A stretch of 64,000 nt of DNA from Chaenocephalus aceratus. Taxonomy: Eukaryota > Chordata > Actinopteri > Perciformes > Channichthyidae. The DNA lies in contig JAMFTG010000513.1 in NCBI GenBank assembly GCA_023974075.1, forward strand, positions 1 to 64,000, written 5' to 3'. The notes under the pieces were generated by a model. It was not told the origin of the DNA. It did not search any database and saw only the letters and a program-made list of their open reading frames with translations. This document shows, in pieces, positions 54,244 through 64,000 of the stretch (position 1 is the first letter of the stretch; every line of letters begins with the position of its first letter). Position numbers and translations under genes: made by a program.

Positions 54244-54588
54244 GATAGAATAGAATAGAATGGGAGGGATGAAACCCTCTTTAGTGGTCACATGCAGAGC
54301 ACACAGCACACACAGTGAAATGTGTTCTCTGCTTTTAACCCATCCTCTTACCAGGAGTCTAGTACTAGGAGCAGTGGGCAGCTATTGTACAGCGCCCGGG
54401 GAGCAATGGGAGTGGGGGGGGGAGGGGGTTGTGCGGTGCCTTGCTCAAGGGCACCACGGCAGGGCAGAAGGTGAACTGGGACCTCTCCAAGTAGCAGTCC
54501 ACACTCCATATTTAGGTCTGTTCGGGGACTTGAACCGGCTACCCTACGGCTCACAGTCCAAGACCCTACAGACTGAGCCACTGCCATT
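54244..54588 (-). mobile_element. tRNA-derived SINE, unit B
   Basis: Counterpart of 39602-39946, with A box, B box and (ATTCT)n tail retained. Confidence 0.8.
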
Positions 54589-55060
54589 AAAATCCTTTCT
54601 TAAAATGTATTGAACCAAGTTTGACTAATCCCTAGAGAGCACAATGAAAAAATATGGATTAAGGGATCATTTTACAATTTAGATATGTTGTGAATTCAAC
54701 CCAACACTCATATGTATGAACATGTGCAGCAGTTACAGTAAGAAGTGAATATATAAGAATAAAATATATACTGTGAGTACAAGTACTGGTAATAATAAAC
54801 AGAATAAACAGCTGGAAGTTTTAAGTTTAAGCAGTAGTATAACTATATGGGGATGTGAGAGCATAATTAAAGGACATTAAATCAGAAAGGAATGAATATA
54901 ATATAGAAAGCTGTGTTTCCTATCACATGGAGGGGAGTTTCTGAAGGGCCTCTCGTGGGGCTCAGGTGTTCTCAGTCATCAGAAATGGTTCTCCTGTAAC
55001 ATATGAGGAGGTGATGTTTGACAGCAGTGGACTCTGAGGGGAGTTGATGTTGTTGATCAG

Positions 55061-58000
55061 TCACACAGAGGCAGAAGCCTCTCCATCGTTTTCATAGTCC
55101 ACCTCATCTTCATCTTCATCAATCTGCTCCTGTCAACAGGGAACAAAGACATGGTAAAAACACAGATCAGAGCTGGACAGTAACTTAGCACATTTACTCA
55201 GGTTCTGCACTTAAGTATATCTTTTTGAAGGACTTTACTTGAGCATTTCCACTCGTCACGATCTGTCAGTTTTTTCCTGTTTTATTTTTATTTTCCACAA
55301 TATATTTCTAGACCGACTGGAAAACTGGGTGGGGCTTTCGGCAACAGTTCTAATTTGGTTTGAATTCTACTTAAAGGACAGGAACTACATCAGTGGACCA
55401 AATGACATGTGGGGTTCCTCAGGGCTCCATCTTGGGGCCTCTTCTCTTTAACATCTACAGGCTACCACTGGCTGCATTTCATTTAATTGTAAGCATTATA
55501 AAGAGCTGTTGATTCAACTACATGGTCACTTTGAAGCCTCCTTATTGAGCATTCATTTAATTGTGTTGCTGTTTTCTGTTATTTTGGTTAATGAACTGTT
55601 TAGCTTTGCTGAGATCATTTAGTTTGGATAAATAAATATTCTAAATTAATCTATTGTTGCATGTTCTTCTGCCTGTCATATATCCATTGTTAAAATTGGA
55701 GAGCAAATAATACACACATTTAATTATGCAATGTTCAAACTCACCATGTTTTCTTCCGTCTGTGCTTTGCTCCCTGAAAAAAGGACAAAACAAGTTGATA
55801 TTAGATTTCACCTTTATTTCTATATTTTCTATTTCATCTGTGAAAATGTCTCACCTTTAGCTCTTGTCCATATGTTGACTGTAACCACGGTGATGATGAG
55901 AGCCGCTAAACCCACAGACACGATGATGAGCCTCAAGCGACCTGGAAAAGAGAAGTTAGAAGAGTTGGTACCACTTTACAATAAGACTACCCTCATAAAG
56001 GATTCATAAAGGGTTTCTAATTAGGTCATGAATTAGGTTGTAAACACTTTATTAATCATTAAGAACCATTAATAAACCAGTTCTAACAGTTTTCATTCAT
56101 CAACACACGCTCACTATTTGGCAAGACGACTAAGCCTTATATTGGCTACTTAGCGAGAATCAACTCAGTGAGCAACAGATACCAAGGATGCTGGCTGATG
56201 AAGGAGACGAAGTAAGCTAGGTAGCCAACATAAGGCTTAGCAGTACAGATACACGTGGGCTCACTATTTGGCAAGCAACCGGTCACAGTTGCCCTGTTTA
56301 TCTCATGTCTTATAAAAGCTTATTAATGATTTATAAAGTGTTCACAACCTAATTAATAAATTACAAACTATTCGTAACCCTTTATTAGGTTAGTCTGATT
56401 GTAAAGTGGTACCGAAGAGTTAAATATAGTCAGAGGTTTTTATCTCTTTATCTCTCAAATCTGAATGAACAAAATGTCTCTTGGCTGTTTAATGCTTCCT
56501 CGTCACCTTCGCACAGGGACACATGCAGAACATACAGATACACACACAACTTATTTATAATCCACACAGTTCTTTTTTATCTACATAAAATGTTACCTTT
56601 ATAAACTATGTTGGATCTGAGTCCACTCCTTATCATCTTCCAGTACATCAAGGTGTGTATAGTACACACACACCTGTATATCCTGCATGTGTGCTTCTTT
56701 TCTAACTGTGAATGTATATTCTCTTCTCTCTCTACCTTTATTGTTGTCCTCTTGTTCTGTCCGATTGTCTTCAGGTGCAGTGTTGGTCGTCTCTCCGGCT
56801 GCTCTCATTCTCACTGCTGTCCATGTTGTTGACACTGTAGTCACCTTCCCTGCGTCCTCACCTTAATGAATAAAATAACAACAAGCTGTTCAGTTATCAA
56901 ATCAAATGTAAACATCTGACATCACGACATAAAGATGTGACGCATCAGGATGAATGATTTTAAACGGCTCATCATGTTCTCACCTGAGGACTGAAGAGAA
57001 ACAGCTGAGGTTCTGTCCTGTGACCATCACACACTTTACAAGTAAATTAAAGGGGACCTATCATGCAAAATGCACCTTTGTACGTCTTTTATACATGAAT
57101 ATGTGTCCTCTGTGTTCCAGGGAACTCACCAAGTGTCAGAAAACACAACCCTCTCTATTTTCCTCCTTCGCCAAATCTCTAAAAAAGGGGCTGCAACGGA
57201 TCTGAAAAAAACGGATCCACATTCCAATACTTTTCTACGTCACAAAGAAGTGCTCCGCTTATTGGTCAACTCTCCACCTATTAGGGGAATGAGCCACGGC
57301 CACGTGCATTGCCAAACCTCTCGGCAGGCTAAATAATCAACACCCCAGTCACATCTGTGTTTTTGCCTGCTCTTGCCAGGATGTCTAAGCCAGTTAAATG
57401 TTGTGCTGTTGTTGGCTGCAAGACTCGGGACAGGGGACTGCATGCAATGCCATCAGTGGAAAAAGAAATGAATCTGTGGCTAGACTTCATTTACAAGGGA
57501 CATGTGCCAGAAGACCACGGAAGATTTCTGTTTGTGTGTTCCAAACATTTTACCACGGACATGTTTATGAACTTGTCTCAAGTCCAACACGGATATGCCT
57601 CCAAAGTAATGCTAAACCCGGGATCAATACCAACCATCCGGGACCAGGCCAGTGAGGACACATCCAATTTTGAAGCTGTAAGTTTTTATTTAGCGGTGTT
57701 TTTCCTGATAAAGCTATCTCTAGCTTGTAGCATGTAGCATGTAGCTTCGCCGCATCAATGTCGCCTCAAACCCAAATAGTAATCGGTTAGGTGTTTATAT
57801 ATTTTTGTAGCATTTTATTTTGTACGCTCCGCAGTCTTTGCTTTGTCATTTGAATTATCAGGCATTTGCTAACATGTTCAGACATACTGCCGTAATGGCG
57901 ATCTGTGTGAAGGCTGTAAAGCCACGCCCTAGGCGATAACACAAGTATTTATTCTCCTATTTATTAGTATTTTGTATCCTCTACAATCATATTGAGTAAG

Positions 58001-61000
58001 TTATAATAACAAACGTAATCTTCTGTAGGCAAGTGCCGTTTTTTTCCAGCGTTATATGTAAACGCTTTTGTGATTGTAGTCTGTAAGAACGATCAGATAT
58101 CATCGATCTGTAAGCTAAGCTACGCTAATGAGACATGCCGTGTTTTGCAGCGTTATATGTAAAAGCTTTTGTGTGTTTACTTGTTTGCGCACATGAATAT
58201 AAATGGGGGTGTGTTAGGATACAACACTGTGTATGTATGCGAGGGGGGACACACACCACGAGTAAAACTGAGCTAAAGCCCCGTCGGGCTGTTGTTGATG
58301 ACAAGGCCTTACCTCTAGCAACAGGCTAATTAGTGGCTAGCATTCATTACAGTCAGTCTACTGAGCTCAGCCCCTCTCCAACACATCACCTGCATTGAGT
58401 CAGAAACACAGCATGCACGTTACGGTTCAAAACTAACTCAGATTGGAAAAGGCTAAGCAAAGAGCTTTGCTAAATAGAGAGCTTTGCTAAGAAGTTTCAG
58501 TTGTTTACATGCATATACTAATCTAAACCACATTTTTTGTTGTGCTTTTTTTACCATTGCACAGCCCTACGTGGCCAACTTGATGGACCTCATCTTCGAC
58601 CAAGTCTTTGTGGACCCTGCACCATTATGAGCGACCTGACAGGGAGGAGGTCATCGCCGGGTATGCTACACGGTTCAATTTGGCTGCTGTCTGAACCCAA
58701 CATCGACATTTCACGGATCAGGAAACTCCCTGCGTATCCTAAGGACAACGCAGGCCGGAATCACCACTCTGATCCTGCGTCCAAGGAAGCCCCAGCACCA
58801 GCTCACAAAGCTTCTGTAAAAATATTTAGTGTCATTTATACAAAATACAAGTAGGCTACATTTAGTTTTTTTGTATGGGTTTTTTTAACCGTTGATTTTG
58901 ACAATAAAGTTCCGAGTTGATATCAAAATGTGTCGTGATTATTCATGTTTGGATGGGTAAAGAATATTCTGATTTCAAAAGCATAAGGTTGTGTGTGTGG
59001 ACCTTTTTGTCGTACACATGGGTGTGTTATGCCATTGCTGTGTAGTATATAATAGTACAATGACGTCGTGGCGCAATTTGCACAAAGAAGTCAATAACTG
59101 AGCTTTTAAAAACACATGAAACTACACACATTGCTGACAACTGAGGTGTTGTTGGAGTTATACTTTTTATCATCCTAAGTTATTCAACTTTCCAACGGTT
59201 GTTGCACGATGTTGGAAGAAAAGGACTGTAAACTATTAAACGCAATGAGGCCATTGTATATATGCTGAAAATATGAATGTCTCCCTTTATAAATATATAT
59301 ATATATATCGCTGTTTTTGCGTTACAAACTGTACACATTGCATTCTTGCTAATTAGCCAAAATATGAACGGAATAAGGAGCAAGCATCGTAACAGAGTAA
59401 AATAAATAGGGACAACAGCTCGTCAGCTAACCATTCAGAAACGTCCTGCTGCAACCGAGATTTTTGCACCTCCACCAAAACCTCCGCTGCTTCAGGGTCA
59501 GTTTCTGGATCAAATTGATAGTATGCTTGAACACATGCATTGCTCTGAGATGACATGTTTATTCGACACTCGTAATCACAGCAAGCATGGTAACGTGACT
59601 CTCGCCGGCTCATGCCTGCTCTTCTGCAGGGGGGCGTGGTCAGCTGCTGCTCAGAATTTTCAAAGACGGGCTTGGAATAAAGCGAAAATGAGCGAAACGA
59701 GGCATGTCTAAAAAATGATCGGTTTGGTATTTTGAAAAATAAAATGTATAAATATACCTTATATAGGTATGGTCATACACTATATCATTTAAATAGAGCA
59801 TGATAGGTCTCCTTTAAGTTAACCTTACCTGGTTTTTTGTTGATTTTAGCTGTTGTCGTCGTTGTTGTTGTTGTCGTTGTTGTTGTTGTTTTGGTTGTTG
59901 GTGGTGATCGATTAGTTGTTGCTGGATTTTTGTCCTCTCCTAAACAGATGAACAAAACTTAACAAACTATTCAATTTTAAACGTCCATAAAATAAACAAA
60001 TACTGAAGTACTTTTTTTACACCAGTAAGAAGTGACTTTAAACAGATCATCGTGTTCTCACCTGAGGACTGAGGGCTGAAGGGGAACACCTGTACTTCAC
60101 TCGTGTCACCATCAGTTACTCCACAAGTAAACAGCTCAGACCGTGATGCGTAACTAAAAAGAGAAGTCCGAAATGTCACAGAGGCAGAGCAGAGAGACGG
60201 TGATGTCTTTATCTCTCTGTGATCTCTGTCCACATCTCGACCCTGAAGCAGCCACTTCACTGAGTGTCCACAACCTCCATATGTCACCACAGAGCAGCGT
60301 AACGTCACCTCATCGTTGCCCTGATGCTCAGTCACTGAAGACGGAGATATTGAGAGAGAAAAGAGAACAAGAGTAACTTCATCACTGTAATCATTATTAT
60401 TGTAATGCTTCAGTGTATTGTTTAAATAAGACAGTTTGAAAACATGATGATGGAAATACTCACTGGTGACAACAGACAGATAAACCTGAGAGTCTGAAAG
60501 ATATGTTCCTGATCTGAACTGTCTGCAGAGGTAACGACCAGCATCCTCCTCTGTGACCTTCTTTATAACCAGAGCACATTTCTCTGTAACTCTCAGTCCG
60601 TCTGATTTAGATTTGGCTTCGCTCTGAATCTGTCTGCCTTCAAACAGCTTCACTGTGCTTTTTGAATCACTGAAGTACCAGGTAGTACTCTCACACTCAT
60701 CCTGATCCTCTATCTCATTGTAACAAGGCAAAGTGACTTCATCTCCAGCTCTAACTATGACGGAGTAATCTTTCACGTCTGCAGCTGTTAAAGAAACAAA
60801 GACGGAAATGAACATGAAAACGACCGTAGTGTTTATAGTCAGAATGACGATCACTGTACAGTAGATACAGACGTTTGAATAAATATCTCTGTGGGAGTTT
60901 TGGTTTCCGAGAGTTCACTAAAGTCACCAGGTTACACACACAACTCATCGCTCTCAGTTAAAGGAACAGTACGTAGGAAAGCACCGTCAGTGATATTAGA

Positions 61001-61094
61001 GCGGTTTATTTAAAGTGTTCTCTGCGTCCTCACCTGGAAAGTGGAGCAGCAGCATCAGGAATGAAGACATCACGATCCTTCTGAACTCAGACAT
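55061..61094 (-). CDS. Receptor gene 3: two-Ig-domain membrane receptor with acidic tail, canonical V cysteine
   Basis: Exons: signal peptide 61094-61034 (MSEFRRIVMSSFLMLLLHFP); V-type Ig 60784-60464 (107 codons); second Ig 60334-60062; Thr-rich 59939-59829; stalk 56861-56736; membrane 55941-55855; 55773-55745; tail 55129-55061. All phases agree, giving 358 aa. The V domain keeps VTLPC in the B strand, TTWYF in the C strand and DAGRYLCRQF in the F strand, so the canonical disulphide is present, plus the DEC/KCALV pair. The second Ig domain has LRCSVV, VKWLLQGRD and LFTCGVTD. The tail is the same as gene 2, without ITIM. The V domain is a patchwork of gene-1-like and gene-2-like blocks. Upstream sequence is cut at 61487 by a hAT-like element, so its promoter may be altered. 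Confidence 0.84.
55310..55465 (+). mobile_element. L2 reverse-transcriptase scrap, unit B
   Basis: Counterpart of 40670-40815, retaining about 21 bp (CTACATCAGTGGACCAAATG) that unit A has lost. Confidence 0.72.
55967..56413. mobile_element. hAT MITE with internal fold-back, gene 3 copy
   Basis: Counterpart of 41306-41752 with the same GAAGAGTT duplication (55959-55966, 56414-56421). It again begins 25 nt from the membrane-exon acceptor. Confidence 0.9.
56984..57046 (-). pseudogene. Relic 3' end of a second-Ig exon (gene 3 copy)
   Basis: Counterpart of 42323-42385, adjoining the left TTAA site of the Kolobok-like element. Confidence 0.58.
57381..58630 (+). CDS. THAP-domain protein of the K1 element, second copy
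   Basis: Exon 1 57381-57677 and exon 2 58565-58630, with the same splice sites as the copy at 42720. Two residues differ in exon 1 (MNLSQ and KVML here). The zinc-finger residues are all retained. Confidence 0.7.
59432..59613 (-). CDS. Acidic exon of the K1 element, second copy
   Basis: Identical reading frame and split-Trp donor as 44770-44951. Confidence 0.4.
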
Positions 61095-61486
61095 CGTGCT
61101 TCTCTCTCGGTCTCTGGCTCTCGACTGTCAGAGTCTCTCTCCGGCATGCTTCTTCATTTCTCTTCTGAGAACTGAAGAAGTGTTTCTGTGAGAATGTGGT
61201 CAGCAGCAGCAGCAGAGCTCTGGAGGCGTTACCCTCTGATGCTGAGCAGATAAGAGAAGAGCAAAAAGCAGAACCATACAGAGTGAGGCACATAAAGTTA
61301 TGAATATATATGTATAAAACATTAGAAATAAACAGGGGGTGGAAATCAATATACCTTAATGTATAAATGAATATGCAGTGATAACAAAAGGCAATGTTGT
61401 TGCATGTCCACTAGTGACACTGTGTAGTTTAAGAACACACCTGATGTTTAGAGAATGTCTTATTAGGAAAAACCATACAAATAAAT
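59946..61486. repeat. Partial third segmental copy (receptor gene 3 5' half)
   Basis: Homology to units A and B continues from the second-Ig exon to 61486, then stops at the left end of a hAT-like element. The V exon and the intron next to it are more diverged here than between units A and B. Confidence 0.85.
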
Positions 61487-62086
61487 TAGGGCTGTCAAAC
61501 GATTAACATTTTTAATCAGATTAATCACAGCTTAAAAATTAATTAATCATGATTAATCACCATTCGAACTATGTCCAAAATATGCCATTTCTTTATGTAT
61601 ATTGTTGGGAATGGAAAGATAAATGAAAGAAGGCGGATATATCCATTTAGCATACAGTATCTATGTTTATTATAACATTTTTTTTTGATCAATCATCAAA
61701 CCGTGGGGTCTTAATTCATTACGTGTTGATTTCTATCAACGGGGGAGTACTTCAGGAAAGTCGACAGAGGGGGGGGGCTAGTGGAGTACTTCGTGACCAC
61801 AGAGTGTGAACGTTGTGATCAGCTGTTTTAGCGCAGTTCTCCAGTGAAGGGGGGAGTCTCCCTCCGCAGCCGGTTGGCGTAGTTTCGGCACAGTTCCGTT
61901 GTACAGACCGACGTTAACAGCAGCCTGTCTGTGCACACGGAGACCGACTCTGTCGTCCGGTGATCTAACCGCCTTCTGGAAAAGCTTCACAAGTACGTCG
62001 GTACGCAAATGCGCGTTGTGACACAAGTGACGGTACGCATTTCCGATTACGCACATAACCTGCGTACCAGTTATGTGCACCCCTGT

Positions 62087-62116
62087 ACCAGAGCCATATT
62101 ATTACTATGATATGGC
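62087..62116. repeat. Small perfect hairpin
   Basis: AGAGCCATAT and ATATGGCTCT form 10-bp inverted arms around a 10-nt loop (TATTACTATG). Origin unknown. Confidence 0.6.
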
Positions 62117-62318
62117 TCTGCCCTGTACTACAGCAAGAGTATTCTCCGTCGGGACTTCCTGCAACAACACCACGCCGTTATCAAGGATGTTCTATTCAGA
62201 AGACGATCACTACGTGACAAAAGTTTTCAAAACCGTGGCTACTGAAATCAATCTTACTAACTGCTGTGTGTGCAATTTACTCCGCGCGAGTTGGCAGACT
62301 TTATTTTGCTTACTTTAA

Positions 62319-63564
62319 AGGGATAGTGGAAATTGAACCCCAAATAGTTTCGTTTTAACTTATATACAAGCATAATTACGTACCAAAACAATCACACCTG
62401 ATTAAAAAAATATAATAATTGCCTTACGCATGTTAGAAGCACTTTATTGCAGCTTCCCCGAACTTTTTTAGAAACGAAATGATCGAGTCAGCCAAACCGG
62501 AAGTGAGGAAAACTCAGGAAGACAAAACGATAACAAACCATGGCGTCTATGCAGAATGAACGTGGAAGGGCAAATATACCAGACAAAGAAGAAGGATTGT
62601 ACGAGGTATCCAGTGATGATAGCGAGTCAGAAACATCCTCTCGGCTTTCCTGCGAAAATGTAGTTTTAGGAACTGAATCTGAATCCGGTTCAGTAAGCGA
62701 CGATGGTGAGAATATTGAGCCAGACGATGGACCATTACGTCCTTATTTGTTCGAGCCCGAGGTGATGGAGTTAGTTCACGGCATGGGCAATGGCGAGGAT
62801 GACCAGGACCAGGCGCCAGATGATGCACCCCTACGCACAAATAATCTTGACTGGTAGGTCCCTAAGCATAGCTCACGCTAGGCGCTATATTATATATTGC
62901 AAAAGTTGGCATGCATGCACTGTAGGCCTATGGCTATGCCCGAGGATGACTGCATGTAGGGTACATTTCATAACATACCAGGGTCAGGTTCACATAAATT
63001 ATCTTGTCACATTTATTATTGTATATGTAACAGCCTTATGGGCATTAATTACATGAATACATTGAAATGAATTGTATACTAGCATGATATACAGCGCCAA
63101 TCGGTCTTTTGACGTAGTATGGTCCTAATCCTAGGCTAGCCAGGCTGCCTGTCAAGTGTAGGCTGTACTCGCAGTACTGTTAGTCTATCATGTCTATATG
63201 ATGATCAGTGTACACATTCGACACTGTGTACCGGATTATCGGATGACGAGGCCTCCGGTCGCCTAATCGACAGGCAATAAATGGCGTTGTACACAATGGT
63301 ACAGGCTAATGATGCATTAAATCAGCCAGAAAACATAATAAAATACTCGTGCCTCGTCCAATGTTTGTGCCGTCTTCCTTTGTTTTCGTCATCACCCGAA
63401 GATTCCCGAAGTATTTCGTTTCATTGAGAGGGCGTGGTCGGGAGCAGTAAAATTGAAAATAAAATGAAACTAGGCGCATGAAATAAAAAAAAATGGTTTA
63501 TTATGCTTATTTTTAATAAAAATACATAAGTTAAAACCAAAATTCGCGGATTTCCACTATCCCT
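62319..63564 (+). mobile_element. TTAA-flanked element K2 with acidic ORF
   Basis: A 1246-bp element between TTAA sites (62315-62318, 63565-63568). Ends are AGGGATAGTGGAAATTGAAC and, on the minus strand, AGGGATAGTGGAAATCCGCG, with shared subterminal GTTTTAACTTAT. It contains one acidic exon and no transposase. It is nested in the hAT-like element. Confidence 0.75.
62540..62853 (+). CDS. Acidic first exon of a ballast-like protein in element K2
   Basis: Starts with CCATGG at 62540: MASMQNERGRANIPDKEEGL, then a Ser/Asp/Glu-rich stretch, RPYLFEPEVMELVHG, and ends LRTNNLDW. A GTAGGT donor splits the Trp codon after TG, exactly as in the K1 minus-strand exon. PYxFEPE plus a terminal DW resembles the N-terminus of fish P2X7-ballast-like proteins. 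The Cys-rich continuation is absent, so the copy is incomplete. Confidence 0.45.
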
Positions 63565-64000
63565 TTAACATCATTTTTCATGGTGGGGCTAATAGGCCAT
63601 AAGGTGAACCCTGTTATCGTTTCAACCCGCTCCACAGAAGTGGAACTACATAATCTTCAGTTCATAAAAAAGAATGAGTCATGCTTATCCACCAAAAAAA
63701 AGTTCGTCGCTAAAATTCCTGCCAATTCTTCTAGGCACGTAATTATTGGCTGAACTAGTCCCTTCAAAGCGTAATAATATCTTGGTCCAAAGTCGTGCCA
63801 CGGTTCGTCACGTGATCGTGCTACACCAATTAGGTAGCTGCATATTGTCAACAGAAGTGAAAGATGGCCGCCTACATGGTTGCGCTAAACCAGACCAAAT
63901 GGATTCTAAACAGTGCTGTATGCTTGTTTTATGTCATGTTTTGTCATATGTCTTAATACATCACTAAGTCCGAGGTATTTGCGTTATATACGCCGTATTT

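Larger units (their letters stand above)
57051..59813. mobile_element. Kolobok-like element K1 with THAP gene, copy in receptor gene 3
   Basis: Counterpart of 42390-45151 at the same exon-intron position, with TTAA at 57047-57050 and 59814-59817. It was duplicated along with the host unit rather than inserted independently. Confidence 0.83.
45281..59945. repeat. Segmental tandem duplication, unit B (about 14.66 kb)
   Basis: The second copy of unit A, from exon 4 of receptor gene 2 to exon 4 of gene 3. The offset of the second-Ig exon to the next copy is 14,662 bp. The contents match unit A in order: receptor 5' half, duplicate blocks, truncated LINE, unassigned exon, BED relic, MITE, L2 scraps, SINE, receptor 3' half with hAT and Kolobok-like elements. 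Confidence 0.9.
61487..64000. mobile_element. hAT-like element, left end only, running off the window
   Basis: TAGGGCTGTCAAACGATTAA followed by TTAATCAGATTAATCACAG is the same terminal type as the element at 28665. In gene 2 the uninterrupted sequence AAATAAATACATCTGCGC stands at this place. The matching right end is not found before 64000, so the extent of the element is unknown. Sequence from 61560 to 62318 and from 63569 to 64000 shows no recognisable gene. Confidence 0.55.

Noticed and set aside
54348..54587. Minus-strand frame beginning MAVAQSVGSW (also at 39706)
   Set aside because: It is the translation of the SINE, including its tRNA-like head.
63863..63955. Possible first exon starting MAAYMVALNQTKW
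   Set aside because: A short frame near the window edge with a fair Kozak context but no donor or recognisable family. It may be transposon sequence.

Overview
The window is genomic DNA from a bony fish, probably a percomorph teleost. Genes are split by GT..AG introns. Three gene types are recognisable, all on the minus strand: smpdl3a (lysosomal/secreted phosphodiesterase), fabp7 (brain fatty-acid-binding protein) and a family of two-Ig-domain receptors typical of fish. Everything else is repeat-dense: L2/CR1-group and RTE-like LINEs, tRNA-derived SINEs, hAT, Harbinger-like and TTAA-flanked (Kolobok-like) DNA elements, a 57-bp tandem repeat and microsatellites. All calls were made by eye from sequence. 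No alignment or database search was run.

Region 1 (1-21.7 kb) is the 5' part of smpdl3a. Exon 1 is at 21621-21720, exon 2 at 20112-20325, exon 3 at 2694-2839 and exon 4 at 649-745. The gene continues past the left edge, behind a 0.63-kb GT tract. Exon 3 carries one extra base in a C run next to the catalytic GNHD motif. Intron 2 is 17 kb and was inflated by nested insertions. A 57-bp tandem array (3.70-18.81 kb) is split by a LINE (itself carrying a Harbinger-like element) and by a CAGGG-ended DNA element. The latter contains a hAT-like element, which contains an L2 LINE, which contains a third LINE.

Region 2 (21.7-28.3 kb) holds fabp7 (four exons, 23781-25566, 132 aa, intact), small MITEs, microsatellites and a second, inverted 57-bp array (26.47-27.38 kb). 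To my knowledge FABP7 and SMPDL3A are also neighbours in human, so this pair looks like the conserved anchor of the locus.

Region 3 (28.3-61.5 kb) is a tandem cluster of three receptor genes (28325-31841, 40420-46442, 55061-61094). Each has a signal peptide, a V-type Ig domain, a second Ig domain, a Thr-rich stalk, a membrane segment and a short tail. Gene 1 has three ITIM-like tyrosine motifs. Genes 2 and 3 have a different acidic tail with none. The cluster consists of two nearly identical units of about 14.6 kb plus part of a third. The unit boundary falls inside the genes near the Thr-rich exon, so gene 2 looks like a fusion of a gene-1-type 5' half with a gene-3-type 3' half. The V exons differ in blocks while neighbouring introns are almost identical. 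Each unit also carries receptor-like relics, an unassigned conserved exon, a 5'-truncated LINE, a BED-finger hAT relic, L2 scraps and a SINE.

Region 4 (61.5-64 kb) begins where a hAT-like element interrupts the third unit. A TTAA-flanked element with an acidic ORF is nested in it.

The most notable signals are: transposon ends lying 8-25 nt from at least five splice junctions; block-wise V-exon divergence with loss of a canonical cysteine in two copies; the recombinant receptor with a switched tail; and two TTAA-element families that share the same split-Trp exon design, one of them also encoding a THAP protein.
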